Source of the DNA: an uncultured Erythrobacter sp.
GTDB lineage: Bacteria > Pseudomonadota > Alphaproteobacteria > Sphingomonadales > Sphingomonadaceae
Assembly: GCA_947494705.1 (NCBI GenBank)
Contig: CANLVN010000001.1
Span: forward strand, 682,001-746,000
Direction of reading: 5' to 3'
Length of the DNA stretch: 64,000 nt
The position numbers and the translations under genes were made by a program. Under the pieces are notes generated by a model. The model saw only the letters and a program-made list of their open reading frames with translations. It did not search any database and had not been told where the DNA came from. Below are positions 43,287 to 52,779 of this stretch, piece by piece. Position 1 is the stretch's first letter. Every line of letters starts with the position of its first letter.

Positions 43287-45110
43287 CTATTCCACCGTTA
43301 CCGACTTGGCGAGATTGCGCGGTTGGTCGACATCGGTCCCTTTAACCACGGCGACATGGTAGGCGAGTAGCTGGACCGGGATCGCATAAACCAACGGCGC
43401 GATCAGCGGATGGACCACCGGCATCTCGATCGTGGCAAGGCACCCCTCGCCTGCTTCTTCGATCCCTTTGGCATCGGAGATCAGCACGACCTTGCCACCG
43501 CGAGCGCGCACTTCCTCCATGTTCGAAACGGTTTTCTCGAATAGCGGCCCGGAAGGCGCGATTACGACTACCGGGACATCGTCATCGATCAATGCAATGG
43601 GTCCATGCTTCATCTCTCCGCTGGCATAGCCTTCGGCATGGATGTAACTGATTTCCTTGAGCTTCAATGCACCTTCGAGCGCAATTGGAAAGTCCTGCCC
43701 GCGGCCCATGTAAAGCACATCACGCGCTGGAGCGATGAGCGGCGCCATCGCCGCGATATCGTCATCGTGGTCGAGCGCGGCGTTCAGGCAAGCAGGTGCT
43801 TCGAGCAGGTGCTTGACGATCTCTCGTTCTTCCTCTCGGCTGATCCGCCCCTTCTTCACCGCCATATGCGCGGCAACGGCGGCGAGCACCGCCAACTGAC
43901 AAGTGAATGCCTTGGTCGAGGCCACCCCGATCTCCGGACCTGCGTGCGTGGGCAACAACAAATCGGCCTCGCGCGCCATCGTGCTGGTAGGCACATTGAC
44001 GACGACGCCGATTACCTGGCCATGCTCCCTGCAATGGCGCAAGGCTGCAAGGGTGTCGGCGGTCTCGCCGCTTTGCGAAATGAACAGCGCCAGACCGCCC
44101 TCTTCCAGCACGGGATTGCGGTAACGGAATTCCGAAGCGACATCGATATCGACTGGCACGCGTGCAAACTGCTCGAACCAGTATTTCGCGACCAGCCCGG
44201 CATAGTAGGACGTGCCGCAAGCCACGATAGTAAGCCGGTTTATCGCACTGAGATCGATGTCGAATTGTGGTAGCGCCACCGAGACGTCCTCGCGCCGCAA
44301 ATAGGAGCCGAGCGTCTGCGCCACGACCGTGGGTTGCTCGAAAATCTCCTTCTGCATGAAGTGGCGATAATTGCCCTTCTCGATCGCAGAAGCCGACGCG
44401 CCCGACGCTCGGATCTCACGCTCGACAGGATTGCCATCGCGATCAAACACCTGTGCGTCGGTGCGACCCACGACGACCCAATCGCCTTCTTCGAGATAGG
44501 AGATACGCTGGGTCAACGGAGCAAGCGCAAGGGCGTCCGACCCCAGGAACATCTCGTCCTCGCCGTATCCCACGACAAGCGGGGAGCCGAGCCGGGCGCC
44601 GACCAGCAGGTCCGGATATTGGCGAAAGGCAATCGCCAGCGCGAACGCGCCACGCAGTCGGGGAAGCACTTCGCGCACGGCGTCCAGCGGGTCGATGCCG
44701 CGCTCGATCTCGCGCGAGATAAGGTGCGCGACCACTTCACTGTCGGTCTCGCTCTCGAACGTACGGCCCGCCTGCGCGAGTTCGGCGCGCAGTTCCTTGA
44801 AGTTCTCAATGATGCCGTTATGCACGATAGCGACTTCACCGGTGGCATGCGGGTGAGCATTGGCCGAGGTGGGCGCGCCATGGGTGGCCCAGCGTGTATG
44901 CGCGATCCCGGTCGTACCGGGCGCAGGGTCCTTCTCAAGTACGCCAACGAGGTTCACAAGCTTGCCCTCGGACCGGCGACGGATCATTTTGTCGTCGTGC
45001 AAGGTGCAGATACCGGCGCTGTCATAGCCGCGGTATTCCATGCGCTTGAGGCCATCGACCAGTCGGTCGGCAACTTTGGTCGAACTCACTATGCCGATAA
45101 TGCCGCACAT
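43287..45110 (-). CDS. glmS: Glutamine-fructose-6-phosphate aminotransferase
   Basis: Makes glucosamine-6-phosphate, the entry point to peptidoglycan and LPS sugars. The 607-residue protein starts MCGIIGIVS, with Cys2 becoming the N-terminal nucleophile after Met removal. The N-terminal glutaminase (GIAHTRWATHG) and two SIS isomerase domains (CGTSYYAGLVAKYW, SQSGETADTLAALR) are complete, ending DQPRNLAKSVTVE. Confidence 0.96.
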   Translation of the reverse strand: MCGIIGIVSSTKVADRLVDGLKRMEYRGYDSAGICTLHDDKMIRRRSEGKLVNLVGVLEKDPAPGTTGIAHTRWATHGAPTSANAHPHATGEVAIVHNGIIENFKELRAELAQAGRTFESETDSEVVAHLISREIERGIDPLDAVREVLPRLRGAFALAIAFRQYPDLLVGARLGSPLVVGYGEDEMFLGSDALALAPLTQRISYLEEGDWVVVGRTDAQVFDRDGNPVEREIRASGASASAIEKGNYRHFMQKEIFEQPTVVAQTLGSYLRREDVSVALPQFDIDLSAINRLTIVACGTSYYAGLVAKYWFEQFARVPVDIDVASEFRYRNPVLEEGGLALFISQSGETADTLAALRHCREHGQVIGVVVNVPTSTMAREADLLLPTHAGPEIGVASTKAFTCQLAVLAAVAAHMAVKKGRISREEEREIVKHLLEAPACLNAALDHDDDIAAMAPLIAPARDVLYMGRGQDFPIALEGALKLKEISYIHAEGYASGEMKHGPIALIDDDVPVVVIAPSGPLFEKTVSNMEEVRARGGKVVLISDAKGIEEAGEGCLATIEMPVVHPLIAPLVYAIPVQLLAYHVAVVKGTDVDQPRNLAKSVTVE

Positions 45111-45194
45111 GTCTGGTCGCTGGCTCCTTCCGATTGCGATGCCGTTTGCGTGTTGCTTAACCTCGTAAGGTTGAACAATCCTTGAGGAAAGGCG

Positions 45195-46109
45195 CTATCG
45201 CCGTTTTGGTCCGAGTTGCGCGCTTCGTCCCGGTTTCAGGCCATCGCGCCAAAGATACAGACCCGACGCGATGATCAGCCCGGCGCCGAGAATGGTGTAA
45301 CCGTCGGGCACGTCATCGAAGAAAACCCAGCCCAATGTTACCGCCACCAGCATCTGCACATAGATCGCCGGAGCCACCTGTGCCGCACCTGCCCGCATCG
45401 TGCCCATATAGGCGAGCCAGTGCGCAGTGCTTGCGGTGACTGCGACCAGGGCGCAGCGCGCCACAACATCCCAGCTCGGCCAACCGAAGGAAAGCTCGGC
45501 AACACCCGACATGTTGGCCGCAGTCGCGCCGACGATCAGAATCGGCGCGCTGAAGCCGGCCACGAAGACCTGCGCAGAAAGTGCGCTACCCTGAGCACCG
45601 CTCACTCGGTTGAGGATCATCATCAACGCAAAAAACACTGCTGAGATCAGCGGCAGGAGCGCTCCCCATCCCAGCAAAGCAAGGTTGGGACGCAGGATGA
45701 TCGCCGTCCCCGACAGCGCGACGAGCGATATGAGGTAAACCTTGGGCCGCACGTCCTCGCCCAGCAGCAACCCGGCGAGCATTTGCGTCAGGATAGGCGC
45801 GAGGAACCCGATCGCCATCGCTTCGGCCAGCGGCATGATGTAAATGGCGGAAAAGAACGCTGCCGAGGCAAAGGCGAGGCACGCCCCGCGAGCCATCTGC
45901 AATTTCCAGTTCGCCGGGATGAAGGCTTGCGGCCCTTCGCTACGCAGCAACAGCACCGAAAGCCCAAGTGCGCCGATGGCGAAACGCAACGCGGCCACCG
46001 CATAGGGAGGCCAGTCGCCCGACATGCTCTTCACCACCGCATCGCCCACCGACAGCGTGGCGAAACCGGCAACGGCAAAGATAAGTCCGCTTCGTTCGGT
46101 GGGTGTCAT
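45195..46109 (-). CDS. EamA family (DMT) transporter
   Basis: 304 residues with about ten membrane helices and a duplicated EamA half. N-terminus GLIFAVAGFATLSVGDAVVK; the helix AIYIMPLAEAMAIGFLAPILTQMLAGLLLGE is a typical EamA signature. Substrates of this family are amino acids, nucleotide sugars or metabolites and cannot be told here. It is divergent from nothing close; it precedes glmS on the same strand. Confidence 0.85.
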   Translation of the reverse strand: MTPTERSGLIFAVAGFATLSVGDAVVKSMSGDWPPYAVAALRFAIGALGLSVLLLRSEGPQAFIPANWKLQMARGACLAFASAAFFSAIYIMPLAEAMAIGFLAPILTQMLAGLLLGEDVRPKVYLISLVALSGTAIILRPNLALLGWGALLPLISAVFFALMMILNRVSGAQGSALSAQVFVAGFSAPILIVGATAANMSGVAELSFGWPSWDVVARCALVAVTASTAHWLAYMGTMRAGAAQVAPAIYVQMLVAVTLGWVFFDDVPDGYTILGAGLIIASGLYLWRDGLKPGRSAQLGPKRR

Positions 46110-46169
46110 CGCCGCTCACTATGCGCGCGACGTGGCGATGGAAACCCGCTTTATCCGTTCTCGCAGGCT

Positions 46170-47201
46170 TTATTGGCCGTGGGTGATAAGTTGCTTGGCG
46201 ATCTGGGCGTTGATGTCGCGCTTGACGATACCGCCACTACGCTCCGCGACCGAGTACTTGTCGCCCTCATCAATCGTGCGGCGCAGGACGACCTCGGCCA
46301 CGAGGCCGACGGAGATCATCTGACCGCCGAACAGCACCAGCAACATGCCAAGCATCAGTAGTGGGCGATCGCCGATCGGACCTGCGCCGATCAGCCACAA
46401 TACGCTGAGATAAGCCAGGATCAGGCCGCCGAGCGCCGAAAGCACAATACCCCCGCCGCCGAACAAGTGCAGCGGACGTGCGGCATAGCGCGTCGTGAGC
46501 CAGACCGTCATCAGGTCGAGTGCGCCCTTGATCAGACGCTTCGCGCCGAACTTGGAAACACCGAAACGTCGGGCACGGTGCTGCACCGGAATCTGGCCGA
46601 CGCGAAAGCCGCGTGCATGCAACAATGCGGGAACGAAGCGATGCAACTCGCCATACATCTCCAGCTCGCTCAGCACTTCACGGCGATATGCCTTGAAGCC
46701 GCAATTGTGGTCGTTGAGCTCGAGGCCGAATGCCTTGTTCACCGCCCCATTGAAGAGCTTTGAGGGCAGCGTCTTGTCGATGGGATCGTTGCGGACCTGT
46801 TTCCAACCGGTGACGCAATCGTGGCCGTCTTCGATGGAAGCGAGGAAATTGCCTATCTCGCAAGGGTTGTCCTGTAGATCGGCATCCATGCTGAACACGA
46901 TATCGCCGCGCGCTTCGCGAAAGCCTGCCGAAAGCGCCGCAGACTTGCCGAAATTGCGGCGAAAGCGGATCAGCGAAACGCGATCGTCTTTCGCGGCCAG
47001 ATCACGAATGATCTGTTCACCGCCATCGGTGCTGCCATCGTCTACAAAGATGAACTCGATGCTCTTGCCGAGCTTGTCGCATTCATCGTTAATCTCATCG
47101 AAAAGGATTGTGAGGCTTTCGTATTCGTTGAAAAACGGAATAACGAAGCTGCACTCGACCGCTTCACCCGTTAAGCGATCTATCTTGCCTGCAAACGACA
47201 T
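46170..47201 (-). CDS. Family 2 glycosyltransferase with two C-terminal membrane helices
   Basis: 343 residues: GT-A domain SFVIPFFNEYESL, FVDDGSTDGG, the donor-binding SMDADLQDNP, and GFKAYRREVL; then two membrane helices (LHLFGGGGIVLSALGGLILAYL and MLGMLLVLFGGQMISVGLVA). This is the dolichyl/undecaprenyl-phosphate glucosyl- or mannosyltransferase type (GtrB-, ArnC-like), which makes a lipid-linked sugar donor. It is divergent from the polytopic gene by 90 bp, so the two probably supply and use the same donor. Confidence 0.88.
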   Translation of the reverse strand: MSFAGKIDRLTGEAVECSFVIPFFNEYESLTILFDEINDECDKLGKSIEFIFVDDGSTDGGEQIIRDLAAKDDRVSLIRFRRNFGKSAALSAGFREARGDIVFSMDADLQDNPCEIGNFLASIEDGHDCVTGWKQVRNDPIDKTLPSKLFNGAVNKAFGLELNDHNCGFKAYRREVLSELEMYGELHRFVPALLHARGFRVGQIPVQHRARRFGVSKFGAKRLIKGALDLMTVWLTTRYAARPLHLFGGGGIVLSALGGLILAYLSVLWLIGAGPIGDRPLLMLGMLLVLFGGQMISVGLVAEVVLRRTIDEGDKYSVAERSGGIVKRDINAQIAKQLITHGQ

Positions 47202-47291
47202 CTGGGTCGTACCCCCTATTAAGTTCCGCGACCGGGGCTACGGGTCGAAAGGAAAGATAACGTTAATGGTGTTTGGTAAAGGTTTGCGGGC

Positions 47292-49187
47292 ATGATGATT
47301 TCGATCATCGCTACGGCTGCGATCGCCTTTTTGGCGATGGCTCCGGGCTGGCTGCTGATGCGCGGGCGCGCCAATGCCGTGGGGATGCTTTCTGCTGCCC
47401 TCGCCGCCTCGCTGACCGTAGTAATGCTGGCAACGGCACTTATTGGAATTGCCACCCACCTGTTGACCGGGATGTCTATCAGCGCGCTCTGGATCGTGCC
47501 GGTTTCCCTGGTCGCGATGCTCGCAGCTTTCACGCTCCATCGCCCCGTCTCACCCGAGCGGGCACCGTTCGAATGGCAGGGTATCTGTATTGGTCTGGTT
47601 TTCCTGCTTTACGGCCTCTTCGTTCAGTATATCGCCGTCAGGCCCCAGGCCGATGGCGCATTGATCGTACATGGATGGTTCAACGCCGACTGGTTCAAGC
47701 ATCTCGGCCACGTCTCCGCGCTCGGCAATTTCGGCATTCCGGCGACCGACAATTTCAACCAGGCAGAAACGCTGCATTATTACTGGTTGAGCTACATCCT
47801 GCCCGGTGCGGGTCTGCAAGTCGGAAACGATGGCTGGTCCGCGCTCGCCACGGCGAACACCATACTCGTCTTTCTCTTCGGATCGGTCTTTTATGGCGTG
47901 ATGCGCAAGAGCGGGGCGAGCCGCTGGGTAGCGCTACTGATCGGACTGGTTGCGCTTTTTGCGAGCGCGCCGATCTCCTTCATCTACCAACTCCTCTTCG
48001 GCATCGGGCTCGACGGAATCGTCAACTTTCCCAGCGCGCCCAAGGGTCCAGCCCTGCTGACTCTGTCCCAGTATATTCCCCAGCACTTGCTGGTCATCAT
48101 CCTGTTGCTCGGATGGTTTCTGCTGAAAGACCACAAGCAAGGGCGGCCATTGGCCCTTTGCGCCCTCGCCAGCGTGATGACGATTTCGACTCTTCTCGGC
48201 GCGGTATGCCTTGTTGCCTACGGGCTGCACCGTCTCTGGACCGGAAGGATCGCAGCCATTCCCGAGCTGGTTGTCATGGCGGTGGCTTCAGGTCTTCTGG
48301 TGATTGTCCTTCAGGTACTGCAGGTCGGAAATGTGGGCTCAGCCATCGAAAGTCCGCTGCTGACGAACGAAGTGCTCGACCTACCGCTTCACCAGCGGAT
48401 TTTCATGAGCATCGACCTCGTGATCGGCAATGTCGGATTGCCGTTGCTGATCGGCGTGATGGGGCTGTATTACTGGAAGCCAGACGATACCGCGGCCAAG
48501 GAGGCAAAAGTCTTTTGCGCCGCGCTCATCCTCTCCGCACTTCTCGCAGCAATCGCGGTCGAGGTCGTACTGACCGAGCGGCTTGCGATTGAAACACGTA
48601 TCCGGGCGGTCAATCTTCCAGGCATCGCCAATGCAATCGTAGGGGCGTGGGTATTTGCGGCACTGTGGGCAGCGGGCGGTCGCAAGCGCGCATTTGCAGC
48701 GGTTGGACTGGTCATGGTCATTGTGGTCGCGCTACCAAGCGCAATCTTGCGCACGGCATGGCACGGCCGCATTGGCGACAGCTTCACGACCGTCATCTCG
48801 GCGGACGACCGCCGGGTATTGGCTCACATGCGCGAGCAGACAGACTCTCGCGCCATCGTGCTGCAATATCCCGAGGCCCCTATCCTTGCCGATGAACCTG
48901 GCGACGATGCCTGGGCGGCGATCATCGGCCAGCGCGCCATCACCGGCAACCTGCGCGCAACCGATTACCCGGCGGCGGAGCCGCGCATCGCTTCTGCCGA
49001 GCGGTTCTTTGCGGGTGAACCGGAACCCATCCCGTCACAGGTCGATCTGGTGTACCTTTCGCGAGCGTTGCATCCTCAATCCTTCGAAGAACTGCTCGCC
49101 AGAATGAATGCAGAAGCAGGCTTCACTCGGACTAGCTGCTACTCGGACGCCTGCCTGTTCGAGCGCGTCGAGAACAACGCACCGTAG
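47292..49187 (+). CDS. Polytopic membrane protein, possible GT-C glycosyltransferase
   Basis: 631 residues with around 12-14 hydrophobic helices from the N-terminus to about 520, then a soluble C-terminal part of about 110 residues. The first large loop (about residues 125-165) has IVHGWFNADWFKHLGHVSALG and the nearby ETLHYYWLSY, a charged Asp/His pattern seen in many GT-C transferases that use lipid-linked sugars. I do not recognise the exact family. It is divergent from the GT2 gene, and its last 49 bp overlap the convergent flippase-like gene tail-to-tail. Confidence 0.6.
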   Translation: MMISIIATAAIAFLAMAPGWLLMRGRANAVGMLSAALAASLTVVMLATALIGIATHLLTGMSISALWIVPVSLVAMLAAFTLHRPVSPERAPFEWQGICIGLVFLLYGLFVQYIAVRPQADGALIVHGWFNADWFKHLGHVSALGNFGIPATDNFNQAETLHYYWLSYILPGAGLQVGNDGWSALATANTILVFLFGSVFYGVMRKSGASRWVALLIGLVALFASAPISFIYQLLFGIGLDGIVNFPSAPKGPALLTLSQYIPQHLLVIILLLGWFLLKDHKQGRPLALCALASVMTISTLLGAVCLVAYGLHRLWTGRIAAIPELVVMAVASGLLVIVLQVLQVGNVGSAIESPLLTNEVLDLPLHQRIFMSIDLVIGNVGLPLLIGVMGLYYWKPDDTAAKEAKVFCAALILSALLAAIAVEVVLTERLAIETRIRAVNLPGIANAIVGAWVFAALWAAGGRKRAFAAVGLVMVIVVALPSAILRTAWHGRIGDSFTTVISADDRRVLAHMREQTDSRAIVLQYPEAPILADEPGDDAWAAIIGQRAITGNLRATDYPAAEPRIASAERFFAGEPEPIPSQVDLVYLSRALHPQSFEELLARMNAEAGFTRTSCYSDACLFERVENNAP

Positions 49188-49996
49188 CCAGCCAGGCCGA
49201 AAGCGGCGTCTCCGAGGCTTGTCGAGAGGCGGGTGATGAGAGCGAAAGCGGCGACCGTTCCGGCAGGCTCAAGCGTACCGGCCAGCGCCAGAAGAGCAGA
49301 TTCGCGCACGCCGATCCCGCCTGGTGCGACCGGCACGAGGAAGCCAGCCAGCCAAGCCAGCATGAACAGGCTGGCGAGCCGGTCGGGCGAACTAACGCCG
49401 AGCGCGAACTGAGCCAAACTTGCCGCAAGCAATCCGAAGCCCAAGAAGAAAACCAGTTGCAAACCAACGGCCACGATCACGGGCCGCGTGCGAAACACCG
49501 CCACGACCACGCCCGCGCACAGGGCGCAGACCAAGGCCGCAGGTCCGCCGCCGATATACAGGACGCCCGCAGTGATCAGCGCGGCAGGAATATGGAAGCC
49601 CGCCTCGAACAGGCTCGCGCTTACCATCTGTTTGTGGCCCAGGCCGAGCTCTGAACCGAGTAGCTGGCGAGAGCCGTACTGGAAGACTGAACCCGGAATA
49701 TATTTCGCGATAACGCCCGGCCCGTAACAGGCGAGGCTCGTAACCACATCGACCGGCTGCTCCCGCGATGCAAGCCGTGTCCAGGCAAGAGCAAGCAGCA
49801 CCAGCATCGCGCCGTAGGCAACACCGATGCTGGACGTCGCGAGCCAGGCTTGCGAGGAGAGTGCAGCGGCAATCTCGTCCGTGCCCAGCCGCGCAATCGT
49901 CAGGCCGCAATAGACGAGCGCCGCAAGAAGCAGGGCATGGCTGCCCCAGCGGACAATCCGCGAATTGCGTTTCGGCAAGTGCTCAGCGATCCCCAT
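49139..49996 (-). CDS. Lysylphosphatidylglycerol synthetase/flippase-like (UPF0104) membrane protein
   Basis: 285 residues with about seven or eight membrane helices, containing the family pattern YIPGSVFQYGSRQ and FLVPVAPGGIGVRE near the C-terminus. Only the membrane part, not a synthetase domain, is present, so it resembles flippase-like transmembrane proteins of the AglD/MprF class. The start is set at ATG 49996, which overlaps the methyltransferase stop by 14 bp; a longer frame upstream lies inside that gene and is discarded. Tail overlap with the polytopic gene is 49 bp. Confidence 0.7.
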   Translation of the reverse strand: MGIAEHLPKRNSRIVRWGSHALLLAALVYCGLTIARLGTDEIAAALSSQAWLATSSIGVAYGAMLVLLALAWTRLASREQPVDVVTSLACYGPGVIAKYIPGSVFQYGSRQLLGSELGLGHKQMVSASLFEAGFHIPAALITAGVLYIGGGPAALVCALCAGVVVAVFRTRPVIVAVGLQLVFFLGFGLLAASLAQFALGVSSPDRLASLFMLAWLAGFLVPVAPGGIGVRESALLALAGTLEPAGTVAAFALITRLSTSLGDAAFGLAGYGALFSTRSNRQASE

Positions 49997-50642
49997 GACG
50001 CAGGAGGCTGGTGTAGTCGGGATAGGGCACACAATAGGAAAGGCCGTAATGGCGCGTTTCCGAAAGGTCGCTGCTTTCGATGGCCGCGCGATAGCGCTTG
50101 CGGCCCGAATCATCGAAAAGGATGATGCCATCAGGCTTGAGACGCTTTGCTGCATGTTCGAAACAGGCATTGCGATGGCGGCCATCGACAACGATCAGGT
50201 CGAACTCACCTTCGCATTCGTCGATGGCGTGAACGTAAGGCTCCGCTCCAGCCTCGATCGAACGGTGAAGCAAAGCGACGTGGTCGAAATCGGCGGTCTG
50301 TCGCTCGAACTTGGTCAGCCAGTCGCGATCGTGTTCGACCGTCGTCACTTCGCTCGCGCGCCGGGCAAGCCAGACCGTGCTCGCTCCGGAGCCATATTCG
50401 AAAATGCGCGCATGGGGCCGCGCGCCGAGGAACTGCTCGATCTCGCGTGTTGCTTCGACATTCCACCAAGGCAGGTCGAGTGCGATCATGCGGTCGGTTT
50501 CGTAGATCGCAAAGAGCGATGAAAACCAGCGACGCAGAGTGTGGCCGTGGTCTCCGCGACTTTTTTCCTGCACCCGCGCGAACGGACCGACACCGCCCAG
50601 TCCCTGCATCACATCCACATATGTACGCTTGATAGTCTGCAC
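49983..50642 (-). CDS. Class I SAM-dependent methyltransferase-like protein
   Basis: 219 residues with a Rossmann core: motif I IFEYGSGASTVWLA at about residue 80, acidic loop VEHD, and FDLIVVDGRHR (motif IV). C-terminal LSYCVPYPDYTSLLR is not a known domain to me. It is coupled to the flippase-like gene (14-bp overlap) and shares the surface-glycan neighbourhood, so its substrate may be a lipid or sugar carrier; this is inferred from context only. Confidence 0.7.
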   Translation of the reverse strand: MQTIKRTYVDVMQGLGGVGPFARVQEKSRGDHGHTLRRWFSSLFAIYETDRMIALDLPWWNVEATREIEQFLGARPHARIFEYGSGASTVWLARRASEVTTVEHDRDWLTKFERQTADFDHVALLHRSIEAGAEPYVHAIDECEGEFDLIVVDGRHRNACFEHAAKRLKPDGIILFDDSGRKRYRAAIESSDLSETRHYGLSYCVPYPDYTSLLRHGDR

Positions 50643-50909
50643 CTTGTTTCCCCTGATCGGACAGCCAATGGGTTCGCTCTATCAACTAAGCCTTAACCAA
50701 AACCTACCCTCACGAACCTGCAATTGGGAAAGCCGCCATTGGCCACTTCGCGCCCGGCAAACTGCCTGTTTCACGCAAGCCGCGAAGATCCGGCCTTAGG
50801 AAAAAAATAAGGTTTCCCAATTATTCACCAAGCTTCGAGAGGCGCTGTTCGTGATGTTTCGCGAGGAGGGTCCGACTGGTTACGAATTAACGCCTTGGGG
50901 GCTTTATAA

Positions 50910-52448
50910 ATGAGCGCATTCGGTAAAAAGGGTGGCGCAGGCGGAATGAAGCCGGGCGCAAAGCCGGCATTCGGCGTGGCCCGACCCATGAAAGGCGGGA
51001 GCGCTGCACCGGACAATGGTAAAGGAGGCGAGCAATTCCCGCCCCTGCCCGACGACGCAGATGGCGCATCCAAGCCTGCCGCTCCCGCAGCGCCAAAACC
51101 CACTGGCAATGCAACTGCCAGCGCCATGGATCGTCTCTCCGAACGCATGAACGCGGTCCACGCGTCCGAAAGCGAAACCGGCGGGTTCGAAGCCAGCGTA
51201 CACAAGATCAAGGAACAGGTTCTCCCTCGCCTGCTCGAACGCGTCGATCCCGAAGCTGCTGCGACCCTGACCAAAGAAGAGCTCTCCGAAGAGTTCCGCC
51301 CGATCATCATGGAAGTGCTGGCCGAGCTCAAGGTTACGCTGAACCGCCGAGAGCAATTTGCGCTCGAAAAGGTCCTGATCGACGAACTGCTCGGCTTCGG
51401 TCCGCTCGAGGAACTGCTAAACGATCCGGACGTGTCCGACATCATGGTGAACGGCCCGGACCAGACCTACATTGAAAAGAAGGGTAAGCTCATCATCGCG
51501 CCGATCCGGTTCCGCGATGAACAGCACCTTTTCCAGATCGCACAGCGCATTGTGAACCAGGTCGGCCGCCGCGTCGACCAGACCACGCCGCTGGCCGACG
51601 CCCGCTTGAAGGACGGCTCGCGTGTTAACGTGATCGTACCCCCGCTCAGCCTGCGCGGCACCGCACTCTCAATTCGTAAATTCTCCGAGAAGCCCATCAC
51701 CTTGGACATGCTCAAGGAATTCGGCTCGATGTCGGAAAAGATGTGCACCGCGCTGAAGATCGCGGGCGCGTGTCGGATGAACGTCGTTATCTCTGGCGGT
51801 ACCGGCTCGGGTAAAACGACCATGCTCAACGCCCTGTCGAAGATGATCGACCCGGGCGAGCGCGTTCTCACGATCGAGGACGCGGCCGAACTTCGCCTGC
51901 AACAGCCGCACTGGCTGCCGCTCGAAACGCGTCCGCCCAACCTTGAAGGGCAAGGCGCCATCACCATTGGCGACCTCGTGAAGAACGCCCTGCGTATGCG
52001 TCCTGACCGCATCATCCTGGGCGAAATTCGTGGCGCAGAATGTTTCGACCTTCTCGCCGCCATGAACACGGGCCACGATGGTTCGATGTGTACGCTTCAC
52101 GCCAACAGCCCACGCGAATGCCTGGGCCGTATGGAAAACATGATCCTGATGGGCGATATCAAGATCCCGAAGGAAGCCATCAGCCGGCAGATCGCGGAAT
52201 CGGTCGACCTGATCGTTCAGGTGAAGCGTCTGCGCGACGGTTCGCGCCGCACGACCAACATCACCGAAGTGATCGGGATGGAAGGCGACGTGATCGTGAC
52301 GCAGGAGCTGTTCAAGTTCGAATATCTCGACGAGAGCGAAGACGGCAAGATCATGGGCGAATTCCGCTCAAGTGGCCTGCGCCCGTACACTCTGGAAAAA
52401 GCACGCCAGTTCGGTTTCGATCAGGCGTATCTGGAGGCTTGCCTGTAA
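50910..52448 (+). CDS. cpaF: CpaF-type ATPase of Flp pilus/Tad secretion
   Basis: 512-residue cytoplasmic hexameric ATPase of the type II/IV secretion class. The N-terminal about 70 residues are low-complexity (Gly/Pro/Ala/Lys); the secretion-ATPase domain has the Walker A GGTGSGKTT at 296-304, Asp-box and His-box-like segments LTIEDAAELRLQQPHW and GHDGSMCTLHANSP, and Walker-B-like IILGEIRGAE. No other tad/cpa genes are in the window, so it is an orphan copy or its partners lie elsewhere. The upstream 267 bp are non-coding. Confidence 0.9.
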   Translation: MSAFGKKGGAGGMKPGAKPAFGVARPMKGGSAAPDNGKGGEQFPPLPDDADGASKPAAPAAPKPTGNATASAMDRLSERMNAVHASESETGGFEASVHKIKEQVLPRLLERVDPEAAATLTKEELSEEFRPIIMEVLAELKVTLNRREQFALEKVLIDELLGFGPLEELLNDPDVSDIMVNGPDQTYIEKKGKLIIAPIRFRDEQHLFQIAQRIVNQVGRRVDQTTPLADARLKDGSRVNVIVPPLSLRGTALSIRKFSEKPITLDMLKEFGSMSEKMCTALKIAGACRMNVVISGGTGSGKTTMLNALSKMIDPGERVLTIEDAAELRLQQPHWLPLETRPPNLEGQGAITIGDLVKNALRMRPDRIILGEIRGAECFDLLAAMNTGHDGSMCTLHANSPRECLGRMENMILMGDIKIPKEAISRQIAESVDLIVQVKRLRDGSRRTTNITEVIGMEGDVIVTQELFKFEYLDESEDGKIMGEFRSSGLRPYTLEKARQFGFDQAYLEACL

Positions 52449-52455
52449 GCATGCG

Positions 52456-52491
52456 GGTGGTCTGAGAGCCTATAGGTTCCCCAAGACCACC
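52456..52491. terminator. Hairpin between convergent cpaF and a small membrane protein gene
   Basis: GGTGGTCT pairs with AGACCACC, and flanking GCCTG (52441) / CAGGC (52494) could lengthen the stem. No T tract; the hairpin runs into the 3' codons of the small gene. Weak or Rho-assisted termination is the inference. Confidence 0.4.
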
Positions 52492-52712
52492 GGCAGGCTC
52501 ATTACAAGCAGCCCGCCGCCGATCACGGCGCTGGCGAGGAACAAGTTCGTCCACGGCACCCAGCCGACCCGTTCGAGATGCTCGACCGAGCGGCGCTTAT
52601 TGCGCAGCAGCTCCATCACGAGACAAAATGCAGCAAAGACCCACGCACCCAGCCCGGCCAGCGCAAGCCGTGTGGCGTCACTTGCGAAGATGAGCTTGTG
52701 AAATAGGTCCAT
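52470..52712 (-). CDS. Small membrane protein of unknown function
   Basis: 80 residues with two hydrophobic helices (ATRLALAGLGAWVFAAFCLVME and FLASAVIGGGLLVMSLPVVL) joined by a short basic segment NKRRSVEHLERVGWV. I do not recognise the family. It is divergent from the second EamA gene (67 bp) and convergent with cpaF. No signal peptide; inner membrane is likely. Confidence 0.55.
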   Translation of the reverse strand: MDLFHKLIFASDATRLALAGLGAWVFAAFCLVMELLRNKRRSVEHLERVGWVPWTNLFLASAVIGGGLLVMSLPVVLGNL

Positions 52713-52779
52713 GGCAAGCGCCGATTTAGGACCCTCTCGCCATTGCGCAATCCCGCGTGGTCCCTAAAGCGCCAAGGCA

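Noticed and set aside
49997..50191. Long N-terminus for the flippase-like protein starting at 50191
   Set aside because: The extra residues are encoded opposite to nothing but inside the methyltransferase frame, have a different composition, and the membrane pattern begins only at the Met at 49996.
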